DNA from: Streptomyces sp. NBC_00464
GTDB lineage: Bacteria; Actinomycetota; Actinomycetes; Streptomycetales; Streptomycetaceae
DNA length: 64,000 nucleotides
Assembly (NCBI RefSeq): GCF_036013915.1
Contig: NZ_CP107899.1
Coordinates: 496,001 to 560,000 of the forward strand
Direction: 5' to 3'
Shown here in pieces: positions 1 through 9,664 of the stretch (the first letter of the stretch is position 1; each line of letters begins with the position of its first letter). The notes beneath the pieces were generated by a model. The model worked only from the letters and a program-made list of their open reading frames with translations. It did not search any database and was not told the origin of the DNA. A program made the position numbers and the translations under genes.

Positions 1-21
1 ACCCCACCATCCCGACGCCCG

Positions 22-2370
22 TTGCTCAGACGATCCCTGTCCGCCTCTCTCTCGCTGGCACTCGCCGCGTTCGGCGTCTCCGCCGCCGTGGTCCTGTCCA
101 GCGCTCCGCCCGCCCGGGCGGCGGGGGTCCCCGCCCCCTCCCCTCTGGCGGTCCCCGGTCGCGGTGCGACCGTTCCGTTCAAGGAGCAGGAAGCCGAGTA
201 CGCCGCCACGAACGGCACCCTGATCGGCCCGAACCGCCTGTACGGCACGCTGCCCTCGGAGGCATCGGGCCGACAGGCCGTAACGCTGGACGCGGTCGGT
301 GAGTACGTGGAGTTCACGCTCACCGCCCCCGCGAACGCCATGTCCTTCCGGTACTCGCTGCCGGACAACGCCGCCGGATCGGGCCGGGACGCCTCGATCG
401 ACGTGACAGTGAACGGTGCCTCGCCCAAGGCTGTGCCGGTCACGTCGAAGTACGGCTGGTACTACGGCGGCTATCCCTTCAACAACAACCCGGGAGACAC
501 CAACCCGCACCACTTCTACGACGAGGCCCGGACCATGTTCGGGTCGACCCTCGCGGCCGGTACGAAGGTCCGGCTGCAGGTCTCCTCCACCGCCGCCTCA
601 CCGTCGTTCACCATCGACCTGGCGGACTTCGAGCAGGTGGCCGCGCCCACCGCCAAGCCCTCGGGCGCCCTCGACGTGGTCGCCGACTTCGGTGCCGACC
701 CGACCGGGGCCGCCGACTCGACCGCCAAGATCCAGGCTGCCGTCGACGCGGGCAAGGCCCAGGGCAAGCAGGTGTACATCCCACAGGGCACCTTCCAGGT
801 CCGCGACCACATCGTCGTGGACCAGGTGACCCTGCGTGGCGCCGGTCCCTGGTACTCCGTCCTGACCGGGCGTGATCCCTCGAACCGGAGCAAGGCCGTC
901 GGCGTCTACGGCAAGTACGCCGCACAGGGCGGCAGCAGCAACGTCACGCTCAAGGACTTCGCGATCATCGGCGACATCCGGGAGCGCGAGGACAACGACC
1001 AGGTCAACGCCATCGGCGGCGCCCTGTCGAACTCGACCGTCGACAACGTCTGGATGCAGCACACCAAGTGCGGTGCCTGGATGGACGGCCCGATGGACAA
1101 CTTCACCATCAGGAACAGCCGCATCCTGGACCAGACCGCGGACGGCGTGAACTTCCACTACGGCGTCACGAACTCCACGGTCACCAACACCTTCGTCCGC
1201 AACACCGGTGACGACGGTCTGGCGATGTGGGCGGAGAACATCCCGAACGTGAAGAACAAGTTCACGTTCAACACCGTGATCCTGCCGATCCTCGCCAACA
1301 ACATCGTCACGTACGGCGGCAAGGACATCACCATCTCCGACAACGTCATGTCGGACACCATCACCAACGGCGGCGGTCTGCACATCGCCAACCGCTATCC
1401 CGGGGTCAACTCCGGTCAGGGCACCGCCGTCTCGGGCACCACCACGGCGGCGCGCAACACTCTGATCCGCACCGGGAACAACGACTACAACTGGCAGTTC
1501 GGGGTCGGCGCCGTCTGGTTCAGCGGGCTCAACGAACCGATCAACGCCACGATCAACATCTCGGACACCGAGATCCTGGACAGTTCCTACGCCGCGATCC
1601 ACCTCATCGAGGGCGCGACCAACGGACTGCACTTCGACAACATAAGGATCGACGGCGCAGGCACCTACGCGCTGCAGGTCCAGTCCCCCGGCAAGGCGAC
1701 CTTCAACAACGTGGTGGCCACGCACATCGCGCAGTCCAACCCGATCCACAACTGCGTGGGCAGCGGCTTCGAGATCACCCGGGGCACCGGAAACTCCGGC
1801 TGGTACGCCGATCCGCCGGCCTGCACCGGCAACTGGCCGGCCCCCGTCTGGACCAACGGCGGTGTGCCGGGCGGCGGCAGCGGTCCGACGGACCCGCCCA
1901 CCGACCCGCCGACCGACCCGACCGACCCGCCCACGGATCCGCCTGCCGAAACGGGCAACCTCGCCCAGGGCCGCAACGTCACCGAATCCGGCCACGCCGA
2001 CGTGTACAGCGCGTCCAGGGCCGTGGACGGCGACGCGAACAGCTACTGGGAGAGCGCCAACCACGCCTTCCCGCAGACCATCACCGTGGATCTCGGCGCC
2101 GCGAAGGCGGTCAAGCGGCTGGTCCTGAAGCTGCCGCCGGCGGCCGCCTGGTCCACCCGCACGCAGACGCTGAGCGTGTCGGGAAGCACCGACAACAACA
2201 CGTTCAACTCGCTCAAGGCATCGGCGGGTTACACCTTCGATCCGTCGAGCGGGAACAAGGCGACCGTCACCCTGCCCGGCACGTCCTCCCGCTATCTGCG
2301 GCTCACGTTCACCGGCAACACCGGCTGGCCGGCCGCACAGCTCTCCGAACTGGAGGCCTACACCAGCTGA
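22..2370 (+). CDS. Secreted alpha-1,3-glucanase-like (GH87-type) beta-helix protein with C-terminal discoidin domain
   Basis: Likely extracellular enzyme cutting alpha-1,3-glucan (mutan or fungal wall). The 782 residues begin with an Arg-containing, Ala-rich export signal ending near residue 34 (PPARAAG). A CBM35-like beta-sandwich (about 48-205) follows. Next comes a right-handed beta-helix of the pectate-lyase-3 type (about 215-610) opening with VVADFGADPTGAADST, then a Thr-Asp-Pro linker (PTDPPTDPP, about 620-640) and a F5/8-type (discoidin) domain to the end. The acidic pair ADGVN (about 373) and GDDGLAMW (about 396) matches the Asp clusters expected of GH87/GH28-like helices; assignment to GH87 is from family knowledge. 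The start used is a TTG with no visible RBS, and the frame is open to base 1 without a stop, so the real start may lie left of the window. Transcription ends at the hairpin just downstream. Confidence 0.75.
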   Translation: MLRRSLSASLSLALAAFGVSAAVVLSSAPPARAAGVPAPSPLAVPGRGATVPFKEQEAEYAATNGTLIGPNRLYGTLPSEASGRQAVTLDAVGEYVEFTLTAPANAMSFRYSLPDNAAGSGRDASIDVTVNGASPKAVPVTSKYGWYYGGYPFNNNPGDTNPHHFYDEARTMFGSTLAAGTKVRLQVSSTAASPSFTIDLADFEQVAAPTAKPSGALDVVADFGADPTGAADSTAKIQAAVDAGKAQGKQVYIPQGTFQVRDHIVVDQVTLRGAGPWYSVLTGRDPSNRSKAVGVYGKYAAQGGSSNVTLKDFAIIGDIREREDNDQVNAIGGALSNSTVDNVWMQHTKCGAWMDGPMDNFTIRNSRILDQTADGVNFHYGVTNSTVTNTFVRNTGDDGLAMWAENIPNVKNKFTFNTVILPILANNIVTYGGKDITISDNVMSDTITNGGGLHIANRYPGVNSGQGTAVSGTTTAARNTLIRTGNNDYNWQFGVGAVWFSGLNEPINATINISDTEILDSSYAAIHLIEGATNGLHFDNIRIDGAGTYALQVQSPGKATFNNVVATHIAQSNPIHNCVGSGFEITRGTGNSGWYADPPACTGNWPAPVWTNGGVPGGGSGPTDPPTDPPTDPTDPPTDPPAETGNLAQGRNVTESGHADVYSASRAVDGDANSYWESANHAFPQTITVDLGAAKAVKRLVLKLPPAAAWSTRTQTLSVSGSTDNNTFNSLKASAGYTFDPSSGNKATVTLPGTSSRYLRLTFTGNTGWPAAQLSELEAYTS

Positions 2371-2386
2371 GCAGTCACACGCACGA

Positions 2387-2423
2387 CCGCCGGGCGGCAC
2401 GCATGATGCGTGCCGCCCGGCGG
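2387..2423. terminator. Bidirectional terminator hairpin
   Basis: A perfect inverted repeat with 18-bp arms (2387-2404 and 2406-2423) and a one-base centre lies between the convergent glucanase and liv substrate-binding genes. It can serve both strands. Confidence 0.85.
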
Positions 2424-2443
2424 CCTCTGCCGTCGTGCTCGGG

Positions 2444-3694
2444 CTACTTCAGCGTGTAGGACTTCGCCGCCGCTGCCGCCTGGGCGGGCCTGACGACCTT
2501 GAGACCACCGGGGATCTTGGCGTCCGGCTTCATGATCACGCTCTCCCGGGTGGAGGGCGCCGCCGGGTCGGAGAAGTCGTGCGGCATCCCGAAGTCGCTG
2601 CCGAAGTCCGTGATGGTCAGCAGCGCCTTGTCGATGCCCTCACGGGTGAGGTCCTTGGAGGCACAGGCCTTCTTCAGCGCCTCACCGAACAGGCTCGCCG
2701 CGTTGTATCCCGCGACGACGCCGTTGTCGAGGCCGTCCTTCGGGTACTCGGCGCCGTACTCCTTGGCGAGCTTCGCCGGGCCGGCGCCCGGGTCGCCGAT
2801 CGGCAGGGTGGACGCCGCGACGTAGTAGTCCTGCATCAGGGCCGGTCCTGCCTGGGTCTTCAGCAACTGGGGAGCGTACGCCGAGTTGTTGCCGACGACC
2901 GGGACCTTGAAGCCGGTGGCCGCGGCGACACCGACCAGCGAGGCCGCCTGACGCGGGCCGGCGCTGACAATGACGGCCTTGACGCCGGCCTGCTTGAGCG
3001 CGGAGACCTGGGCGGTCATGTCGTTGTCGGTGGGCTTGATCTTCTGCTCGACGACGGTGAGGCCCGCCTCCTTCGCCGCGTACTTCGAGCCGGCCAGGGC
3101 GTTCTCGCCGTAGTCGCCCTCGAAGTAGACATGACCGATCTTGTCGCCCTTGGCGATGCGCTTCTCGGCGAGCAGGTAGTCGATCAGGTTGATCGTCTCG
3201 ACGTCGTACGTGGCGCCGATGACGCGGACGTACTTGCTGCCGAGCAGATTCGCCGACCATGCCTGCGGCAGGACGAGTCCCTTGTCCTGACCGTCGATGC
3301 GCTGCTCGACCGCGGCCACGAACGGGGAACCGATGAACTGGGTGAAGCCCAGCACCTTCGGCTCCAGTTCGGTGTAGCCGGCGATGGCCTTCTGCGGGTC
3401 GTAACCGTGGTCGCGCACGGTCAGCTCGACCTTGCGCTTGCAGATGCCGCCCGCTGCGTTGGTCTGCTTGACCCAGAGCTGCTGGGCCTGGGTGACGCTC
3501 TTGCCGAGCGAGGCGTAGACCCCGGTCATGTCGGTGAGCGCACCCAGCGAGATCGTCGAGTCCGTGACGCCCTCGCCGGTCTTCACTCCGCTCTTGTCCT
3601 GGGCCCCCTCGTCGGAGGACTTGGCCTTCTCGCTGCAGCCCACGAGGGTGAGGGTGAGGGCCGCGCACACGGCCCCGAGCACACGCAGTTTCAT
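2444..3694 (-). CDS. livK: Branched-chain amino acid ABC transporter substrate-binding lipoprotein
   Basis: Extracytoplasmic receptor of the first liv operon (416 aa, normal for the periplasmic-binding-protein-6 family). It has a lipoprotein signal with lipobox LVGC, so Cys20 would be lipidated after cleavage. The mature part starts with a Lys/Ser-rich tether, then the usual first lobe (TISLGALTDMTGVY). It is the last gene of the operon, with an ATGA overlap to the upstream livM stop, so it is translationally coupled. Having the receptor last rather than first is a common actinomycete arrangement. The ligand cannot be read from sequence; branched-chain amino acids, amides or urea are all possible for this family. 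Confidence 0.9.
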   Translation of the reverse strand: MKLRVLGAVCAALTLTLVGCSEKAKSSDEGAQDKSGVKTGEGVTDSTISLGALTDMTGVYASLGKSVTQAQQLWVKQTNAAGGICKRKVELTVRDHGYDPQKAIAGYTELEPKVLGFTQFIGSPFVAAVEQRIDGQDKGLVLPQAWSANLLGSKYVRVIGATYDVETINLIDYLLAEKRIAKGDKIGHVYFEGDYGENALAGSKYAAKEAGLTVVEQKIKPTDNDMTAQVSALKQAGVKAVIVSAGPRQAASLVGVAAATGFKVPVVGNNSAYAPQLLKTQAGPALMQDYYVAASTLPIGDPGAGPAKLAKEYGAEYPKDGLDNGVVAGYNAASLFGEALKKACASKDLTREGIDKALLTITDFGSDFGMPHDFSDPAAPSTRESVIMKPDAKIPGGLKVVRPAQAAAAAKSYTLK

Positions 3695-4791
3695 TTCTTC
3701 TCTCCCGAGTTCTTCATCAGACGTGTCAGGCCGCCGGGCAGGAACAGAACAGCCGCGACCACCGCGGCGCCGTACAGATAGCGCGATGCCTCGCCCGGAG
3801 CCAGACCACCCGTACCGGGGGCCGAGACCAGGGGCAGGGAATCGCTGTAGTGGGTGAGCAGCTGCGGCAGCAGCGAGACGAACGCGGCCCCGACGACCGC
3901 TCCCGCCACGGTGCCGAGCCCGCCGATGACGATCATGGCGAGGTATTCGAGGGACAGGACCATGCCGAAGTACTCGGGCACGGTCCGCTGGAAGACCAGC
4001 GCGAGCAGGACGCCCGCCAGTCCGGCGTACATCGAGGACAGGACGAAGACGCCCGCCCGGTAACGGGCCACCGGGACGCCCATCACACCGGCCGCGATGC
4101 GGTGGTCGCGGATGGCGTTGAGCGCCCGGCCCGGCCGGCCGCGCAGCACTCCGCGGGCGAACAGGCCGCTCAGGAGCAGGGCGAGCAGCGCCGCGTACCA
4201 GAGCTTCTCGGAGGACTGGAACGGCACTCCGGCGACGATGACCTCGGTGTCGTCGAAGCCGAAGCCGAAGAGCGAAAGGGTCGGTACCGCACGGCCGTTG
4301 AAGCCGCCGGTGAGGGAGCCGGCGTTGAACAGCACATGCTGGCCGATGAAGATCAGCGCCAGCGTGGCGATGCCGAGATAGGCGCCGCGCAGCCGGCTCG
4401 CGATGGGGCTGAACAATCCGCCGGCGGCGCCCGCGAGAAGTACGGCGAGCACGGCGGCGAGCCAGCTGGGCAGGCCGAGTCCGGAGAGCTCGTGTCCGTT
4501 CTCCGTACTGCTCTCCCCCGCGAGGACGCAGTAGCCGTACGCGCCGACCGCGAGGAAGAAGGCGTGGCCCATGGAGAGCTGGCCGGTGGCGCCGGTGAGG
4601 AGGTTGAGCCCGATGGCGCCGATGGCGGCGGCCATCGCGAAGAGTCCGGCCTGGAGCCAGAAGCGGTCCAGGTAGAAGGGGAACGCGAGCAGCAGGACCG
4701 AGCCGACGGCCCAGAGGTAGGTACGCGGGTGGCGCAGCCGGGCGACGAGTGCGGCGGCCGTCGCGGGCGGTGCGGTCGTGGTGTCAGACAC
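3691..4791 (-). CDS. livM: LivM-type ABC permease
   Basis: Membrane subunit of the amino-acid importer (366 aa). It is hydrophobic throughout, with about 9-10 predicted spans starting near residue 30, and carries the family stretch GATGQLSMGHAFFLAVGAYG in the first third and GLGTVAGAVVGA near the C-terminus. The start ATG overlaps the end of livH by 8 bases, and its own stop overlaps the livK start (ATGA). It pairs with LivH to form the heterodimeric channel energised by LivG and LivF. Confidence 0.92.
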   Translation of the reverse strand: MSDTTTAPPATAAALVARLRHPRTYLWAVGSVLLLAFPFYLDRFWLQAGLFAMAAAIGAIGLNLLTGATGQLSMGHAFFLAVGAYGYCVLAGESSTENGHELSGLGLPSWLAAVLAVLLAGAAGGLFSPIASRLRGAYLGIATLALIFIGQHVLFNAGSLTGGFNGRAVPTLSLFGFGFDDTEVIVAGVPFQSSEKLWYAALLALLLSGLFARGVLRGRPGRALNAIRDHRIAAGVMGVPVARYRAGVFVLSSMYAGLAGVLLALVFQRTVPEYFGMVLSLEYLAMIVIGGLGTVAGAVVGAAFVSLLPQLLTHYSDSLPLVSAPGTGGLAPGEASRYLYGAAVVAAVLFLPGGLTRLMKNSGEKK

Positions 4792-5674
4792 GGGCGAGCT
4801 CCTTCGTACCGAAGAGTCCCGCGGGCCGCAGGAGCAGCACGAGCACCATCACCAGGTAGGGGGCGAGATCGCCGATGCCGCGGCCCAGGAAGGAGAGGTC
4901 GCTCTGGTAGCCGGTGGCGAGCGATTCGGTGACGCCGACGATCAGTCCCCCGGCGAGGGCCCCGGTCGTCGAGTCGAGTCCGCCGAGGATGGCGGCGGGG
5001 AAGGCCTTGAGCGCGGCCAGTGAAGTGGCCCGTTCCAGACCGGGTGTGGGGAAGACGGTGAGGAACAGTGCGGCCACCGCGGCAAGCGCTCCGGCCACCG
5101 CCCAGGCGGCGAGCGAGACCCGGCCGAGCTTGATCCCCATCAGGGCCGCGGTCTGCGGGTTCTCGGCGGCGGCCCGCATGGACACCCCCCAGGAGGTGAA
5201 ACGGAAGGCGAGCAGGAACACGGTGATGAGCAGGCCGGCGGCGAGGAACGCGGCGATCCGGGTCTCGGCGAGGGTGACGCCGCCGATGGTGACGACGCCG
5301 TCGCCCCAAGGGTCGCCGAGCGCGAGCACGTCCGTGCCCATGCGCCGGGTGAGTTCGGTGGTCAGGAGGATGTCGACCCCGATGGTGACGATCGCCAGGA
5401 CGCTGTGGTCGCTGCCCCGGTAGCGGCGCATCACCAGGAACTCGACTGCCGCTCCGACGACGGCCGCGCCCGCGATGCCGACGGCGAGCGCGGGCCAGAA
5501 GCCGATGTCGTCGTGGAGGACCGCGGTCACGTAGCCGCCCGCGAGGAGCAGGGAGGCGTGGGCGAAGTTGACGACCTCGGTGGCCTTGAAGATGACGACG
5601 AAGCCGAGCGCGATCAGTGCGTAGACCGAGCCGATGGAGAGGCCGCCGAGGAGGAGTTCGATGAAGGTGGTCAT
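4784..5674 (-). CDS. livH: LivH-type ABC permease
   Basis: Second channel subunit (296 aa). I use the ATG at 5674 because it sits in an ATGA overlap with the livG stop and gives the canonical start MTTFIELLLGGLSIGSVYAL; the longer open frame has no support. LivH signatures present are ALGFVVIFKATEVVNFAHAS near the N-terminus, RAAAENPQTAALMGI in the cytoplasmic loop and AILGGLDSTTGALAGG near the end. It forms the transmembrane pore with LivM. Confidence 0.92.
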   Translation of the reverse strand: MTTFIELLLGGLSIGSVYALIALGFVVIFKATEVVNFAHASLLLAGGYVTAVLHDDIGFWPALAVGIAGAAVVGAAVEFLVMRRYRGSDHSVLAIVTIGVDILLTTELTRRMGTDVLALGDPWGDGVVTIGGVTLAETRIAAFLAAGLLITVFLLAFRFTSWGVSMRAAAENPQTAALMGIKLGRVSLAAWAVAGALAAVAALFLTVFPTPGLERATSLAALKAFPAAILGGLDSTTGALAGGLIVGVTESLATGYQSDLSFLGRGIGDLAPYLVMVLVLLLRPAGLFGTKELARV

Positions 5675-6470
5675 TCCTGTGCCCCCAAGTAGGCCTGGAC
5701 GACGGCCGGATCGTTCTGGACCTCGGCGGGGGTGCCGTCCGCGATCCTGCGTCCGAAGTCGAGTACGGTCACGGCGTCCGCGAGCTTCATCACCACGCCC
5801 ATGTCGTGTTCGACGAGCACGATCGAGATGCCGAGGCTGTCCCGGACCCCGGCCACGACCGCTGCGGTGCGCCGGCGTTCGTCGGCGGTCATCCCGGCGA
5901 CGGGTTCGTCCAGGAGAAGGACCTGCGGCTCCATGCACAGGGCGCGGCCGAGTTCGACGAGCTTCTGCTGTCCGTACGGGAGCGCCCCGGCGGGCCGGTC
6001 CAACACCTTGTCCAGACCGATGAATTCGGCGATCTCGCGGACCCGTTCCAGATGGCGGCGGGCCTCGCGGGCGGCGGAGGGCAGACGCAGTCCACTGGCG
6101 ACGAACCCGGCGCGGGTGAGCCGGTGGCGGCCGAGGAGCAGGCTGTCGGTGACGGTGGCGTGCGGGGGCAGCGCGAGGTTCTGGAACGTACGGGCGACGC
6201 CGAGTTGGGCGATCCTGTGCGGGGCGAGTCCGGTGAGTTCCGTCGTGCCGAGGTGGACGGTGCCGGATGTCGCGCGGTACACCCCGGACAGCACGTTGAA
6301 GGTGGTCGACTTCCCTGCCCCGTTGGGGCCGATCACGGCGTGCACGCTGCCCGGCTCCACGGTGAAGGAGATGCCGTCGAGCGCGGTGAGTCCGGCGAAG
6401 CGGACGGTGACGTCACGGACGGCGAGTGCGGCCGGGGCGGTCGCGACCGGGGCGGTCTCCTGGGCGGTCG

Positions 6471-6474
<4 letters not shown>
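5671..6474 (-). CDS. livG: LivG-type ABC ATP-binding protein
   Basis: ATPase subunit (267 aa from the ATG at 6474, which overlaps the livF stop as ATGA; a GTG 9 bases upstream is possible). Complete ABC set: Walker A GPNGAGKST (about 49-57), Q-loop ARTFQN, LivG-type signature LPYGQQKLVELG, Walker B LLLDEP and switch His in LVEHDMGVV. The C-terminal tail VVQAYLGAQE is typical of LivG. It works with LivF on the LivH/LivM channel at the inner face of the membrane. Confidence 0.94.
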
Positions 6475-7268
<794 letters not shown>

Positions 7269-7608
7269 GCGTCCTCCTCCTTCCGCCTTGTCGTGGAATC
7301 GACGCGTCGATTCGTGGTGTGCAGGGCCCCGGCCGGGGCGTGGCCGACGGTGTCCGCCGGTGCCTGCCTGTGCCTGCCCTGTGCCTCTCTGGGGCCACAG
7401 ACCAGCAGCGGGCGGGCCGCGCGTCCACGGTCACCGGCCGAAACGCTGCGGGTGCCCCGTGCGGAGGACCGCCGGTTGTGCACGCGCACAGAGGCGGGGT
7501 GTGCGCTGTCGCCCCCGGCCCGGACCGGTGCCATCCTCACGACGGCGGTCCGGTGAGGACCGAGGCGTGGAAGCGGCCCCCCGGGGGCGTGCGGAGGACG
7601 GAGCGGGC
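7269..7608. other. Divergent intergenic region livF / pucR-like gene
   Basis: About 340 bases without a convincing gene. It holds the 18-bp palindrome at 7296-7313 next to livF. The open frame of the plus-strand regulator extends back through here, but with atypical Pro/Arg/Cys-rich composition and no RBS. The usable RBS (GGAGGACGG) is just before 7609. Confidence 0.6.
7296..7313. promoter_or_regulatory. Perfect 18-bp palindrome, candidate operator of the liv operon
   Basis: GAATCGACG is followed directly by its reverse complement, centred 36 bases upstream of the livF ATG. The position suits a repressor or activator site; the divergent PucR-like protein is the obvious candidate binder (inference). 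Confidence 0.6.
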
Positions 7609-8346
7609 ATGCGGCAGCGCGGGGACGAGCGGGGGTGGGCGCTGCTCGACGCGCTGCTGGAGGACGAGACCGGGCCGGGCCTCGCGGCGCTCACCGGTGC
7701 GGTGCTGGGGCTCCCGGAGCGTGGTCGGTACGCGGTGGCGGTGGTCCCGGTGCGCGGGTGCGCCGGGAGCCGTCCCGGCGATGCGCACGGGATGCGGTTC
7801 CTCTGGCGGCCGCGGCGGGACCGGGAGATCGCGGTGGTGGCGCTGGGCGACGCGGATCCGGCGGCCGTCGCCGCCCTGTTGTCGGACGGGGGGCCCGGTC
7901 CCGGAGGGGTCAGCCCGGCGGTGGACAACCTGTCCGCCCTGGGCACGGCGCGCAGGCTGGCCGATGCGGCGCTGCTGACGTGCGGCCCGGGTGGCGAGGC
8001 GGTCGTCTGCCTGGACGGCCGGGTCCCCACGGCGCTGGTGGCGGGAGCGCCCGCCCTCGCGGCCTATCTGGCCACGGACGTCTTCGGCCCGCTCCTGGCA
8101 CGCGACCCGGCCGACCGGACCCTGCTGGTGTCGACGCTGGACGCGTGGCTGGAGTGCGGGGGTTCGGTGGGGCGGACGGCGGTACGGCTGTGCTGCCACC
8201 GGAACACGGTGCTGAACCGTCTGCGGCGGCTGGAGGAGTTGACGTCACGTTCGCTGTCGCGGCCGCGCGAGCTGGTGGAGCTGATGCTGGCGCTGGATGC
8301 GGTGCGGCTGTTGCCGCCGGGCATTTCAAGCCCCTCCGGCGATTGA
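7609..8346 (+). CDS. PucR/CdaR-type helix-turn-helix regulator
   Basis: Probable transcriptional regulator of the divergent liv operon (245 aa). The C-terminal 60 residues carry the PucR-family HTH: a helix rich in LDAWLECGGSVGRTA, then CCHRNTVLNRLRRLEELT (consensus HxNTxxYRLxRIExxTG). The N-terminal two thirds have no domain I can name and could bind a ligand. I chose the ATG at 7609 because GGAGGACGG lies 8 bases before it; the open frame continues 114 codons upstream with unlikely composition. It is shorter than typical PucR proteins (400-500 aa), so it lacks a full GAF or purine-sensing domain. Confidence 0.72.
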   Translation: MRQRGDERGWALLDALLEDETGPGLAALTGAVLGLPERGRYAVAVVPVRGCAGSRPGDAHGMRFLWRPRRDREIAVVALGDADPAAVAALLSDGGPGPGGVSPAVDNLSALGTARRLADAALLTCGPGGEAVVCLDGRVPTALVAGAPALAAYLATDVFGPLLARDPADRTLLVSTLDAWLECGGSVGRTAVRLCCHRNTVLNRLRRLEELTSRSLSRPRELVELMLALDAVRLLPPGISSPSGD

Positions 8347-8356
8347 GGAGCGGGGG

Positions 8357-8376
8357 TTCGGGGGCGGAGCCCCGAA
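8357..8376. terminator. Terminator hairpin between convergent genes
   Basis: Inverted repeat TTCGGGG / CCCCGAA with a 6-base loop in the 50-base gap between the PucR-like gene and the glycerate kinase, which converge. The G-rich flanks are typical of Streptomyces terminators. Confidence 0.6.
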
Positions 8377-8396
8377 GGGCCCGCGCCCCCGTCACC

Positions 8397-9512
8397 TCAG
8401 CGCAGGAAGTCCCGTGCGATGGACTCCGCCACGCGCTCCAGCAGCGGCCCCGCCTCGGCCATGCACACCGCGGGGTCCGGCTCCAGCTCCGTGAGCGCGT
8501 AGGCACGGCGGATGCCCGCGCGCCCCAGCGCCTCCGGGGTCAGCGCCAGACGGCCGCAGACCGCGACCACCTCGATGCCTGCCGCGCGCGCCGCCGCGGC
8601 GACCCCGGCCGGGGCCTTGCCGTGCAGGGTCTGCTCGTCGAGTGAACCCTCTCCGGTGACGACCAGCGTCGCCCGCGCCAGTGCCGGCGCGAAGCCGAGG
8701 ACGTCGAGCATCACCTCGATCCCGGGCCGGAACCGCGCGCCGAGCGCGACGAGCGCCCCGTACCCGATTCCGCCCGCCGCACCGGCTCCGGGCAGTTGTG
8801 CCTGCTCCGGCCCCAGCACGGAGGCGTAGTGGGCGAGCGCCGCGTCGAGCACCGCGATGTCGTCCTCGGTCGCGCCCTTCTGGCGGCCGTACACCTCGGG
8901 CGCACCCTTGGGCCCGGTGAGCGGGTTGTCGACGTCACTCGCGAGGATCAGGTCGACCTCGCCGAGCCGCGGGTCGAGCCCGGACAGGTCGGCCGTGGCG
9001 AGATCGGCGAGTCCTCCGCCGCCGGGGCCGACGGGCTTGCCGTCCGCGTCCAGGAAGCGTGCGCCGAGGGCGGCCAGCATGCCCGCCCCGCCGTCCGTGG
9101 TCGCGCTGCCCCCGACCCCGAACACGATGGTCCGCGCGCCCGCTTCCAGGGCGGCGAGCAGCAGCTCACCGGAGCCGTACGTGGTGGCCGTGAGCGGGGC
9201 GAACACGCCCGCGGGCAGATGCTGGAGGCCCGAGGCCTCGGCCATCTCGACCACCGCTGTGGTGTCGCGCACCGCATAGGCCGCGGTGACCGGGTCGCCC
9301 AGCGGCCCGGTCACCCGCGCCTCGCGGCGCTCGAATCCGGCGGCCACCGCGGCCGCCACCGTGCCGTCGCCGCCGTCCGCCACGGGCAGGGTCTCGACCC
9401 GTACCCCGGGGGCGACGCGCCGCAGCCCGGCCGTCACCCGCTCAGCGACCTGCACGGCCGTGAGCGAGCCCTTGAACTTGTCCGCCGCGACGAGCACGCG
9501 TGCGGTCTCCAT
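8397..9512 (-). CDS. glxK: Glycerate kinase (GK-I family)
   Basis: Phosphorylates D-glycerate with ATP, linking glyoxylate/tartronate semialdehyde breakdown to glycolysis; cytoplasmic. The 371 aa match the family length. Signatures seen are APDKFKGSLT-like AADKFKGSLTA near the N-terminus, VADGGDGT, the glycine-rich GVGGSATTDGGAGML in the middle and TGEGSLDEQTLHGKAP in the C-terminal half. Start ATG at 9512 is preceded by GGAGCAGTG; a GTG immediately upstream is also possible. It is monocistronic, convergent with the PucR-like gene and divergent from the Nudix gene. Confidence 0.93.
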   Translation of the reverse strand: METARVLVAADKFKGSLTAVQVAERVTAGLRRVAPGVRVETLPVADGGDGTVAAAVAAGFERREARVTGPLGDPVTAAYAVRDTTAVVEMAEASGLQHLPAGVFAPLTATTYGSGELLLAALEAGARTIVFGVGGSATTDGGAGMLAALGARFLDADGKPVGPGGGGLADLATADLSGLDPRLGEVDLILASDVDNPLTGPKGAPEVYGRQKGATEDDIAVLDAALAHYASVLGPEQAQLPGAGAAGGIGYGALVALGARFRPGIEVMLDVLGFAPALARATLVVTGEGSLDEQTLHGKAPAGVAAAARAAGIEVVAVCGRLALTPEALGRAGIRRAYALTELEPDPAVCMAEAGPLLERVAESIARDFLR

Positions 9513-9652
9513 CACTGCTCCGTCCGTCACCTTGATTCCTTTGCATTCGAACAGGCAGTCGCGCCGCCCCGACCCTAACCGCAGCACACCCTCCCTGCCC
9601 ATGGGTGTCCGGGCCCTGGACCTGGCCCTGTACCTGGTCCTGCGCCCACCAC

Positions 9653-9658
9653 TACGCT
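9653..9658 (+). promoter_or_regulatory. -10 element for a leaderless Nudix transcript
   Basis: TACGCT ends 6 bases before GTG 9665 (3 before GTG 9662). No Shine-Dalgarno is present, so transcription probably starts at the start codon. Confidence 0.5.
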
Positions 9659-9664
9659 TCTGTG

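Noticed and set aside
598..2400. 600-codon open frame on the minus strand opposite the glucanase
   Set aside because: GC-rich shadow frame with Arg/Gly/Val-rich composition and no domain; the plus-strand glucanase explains the region.
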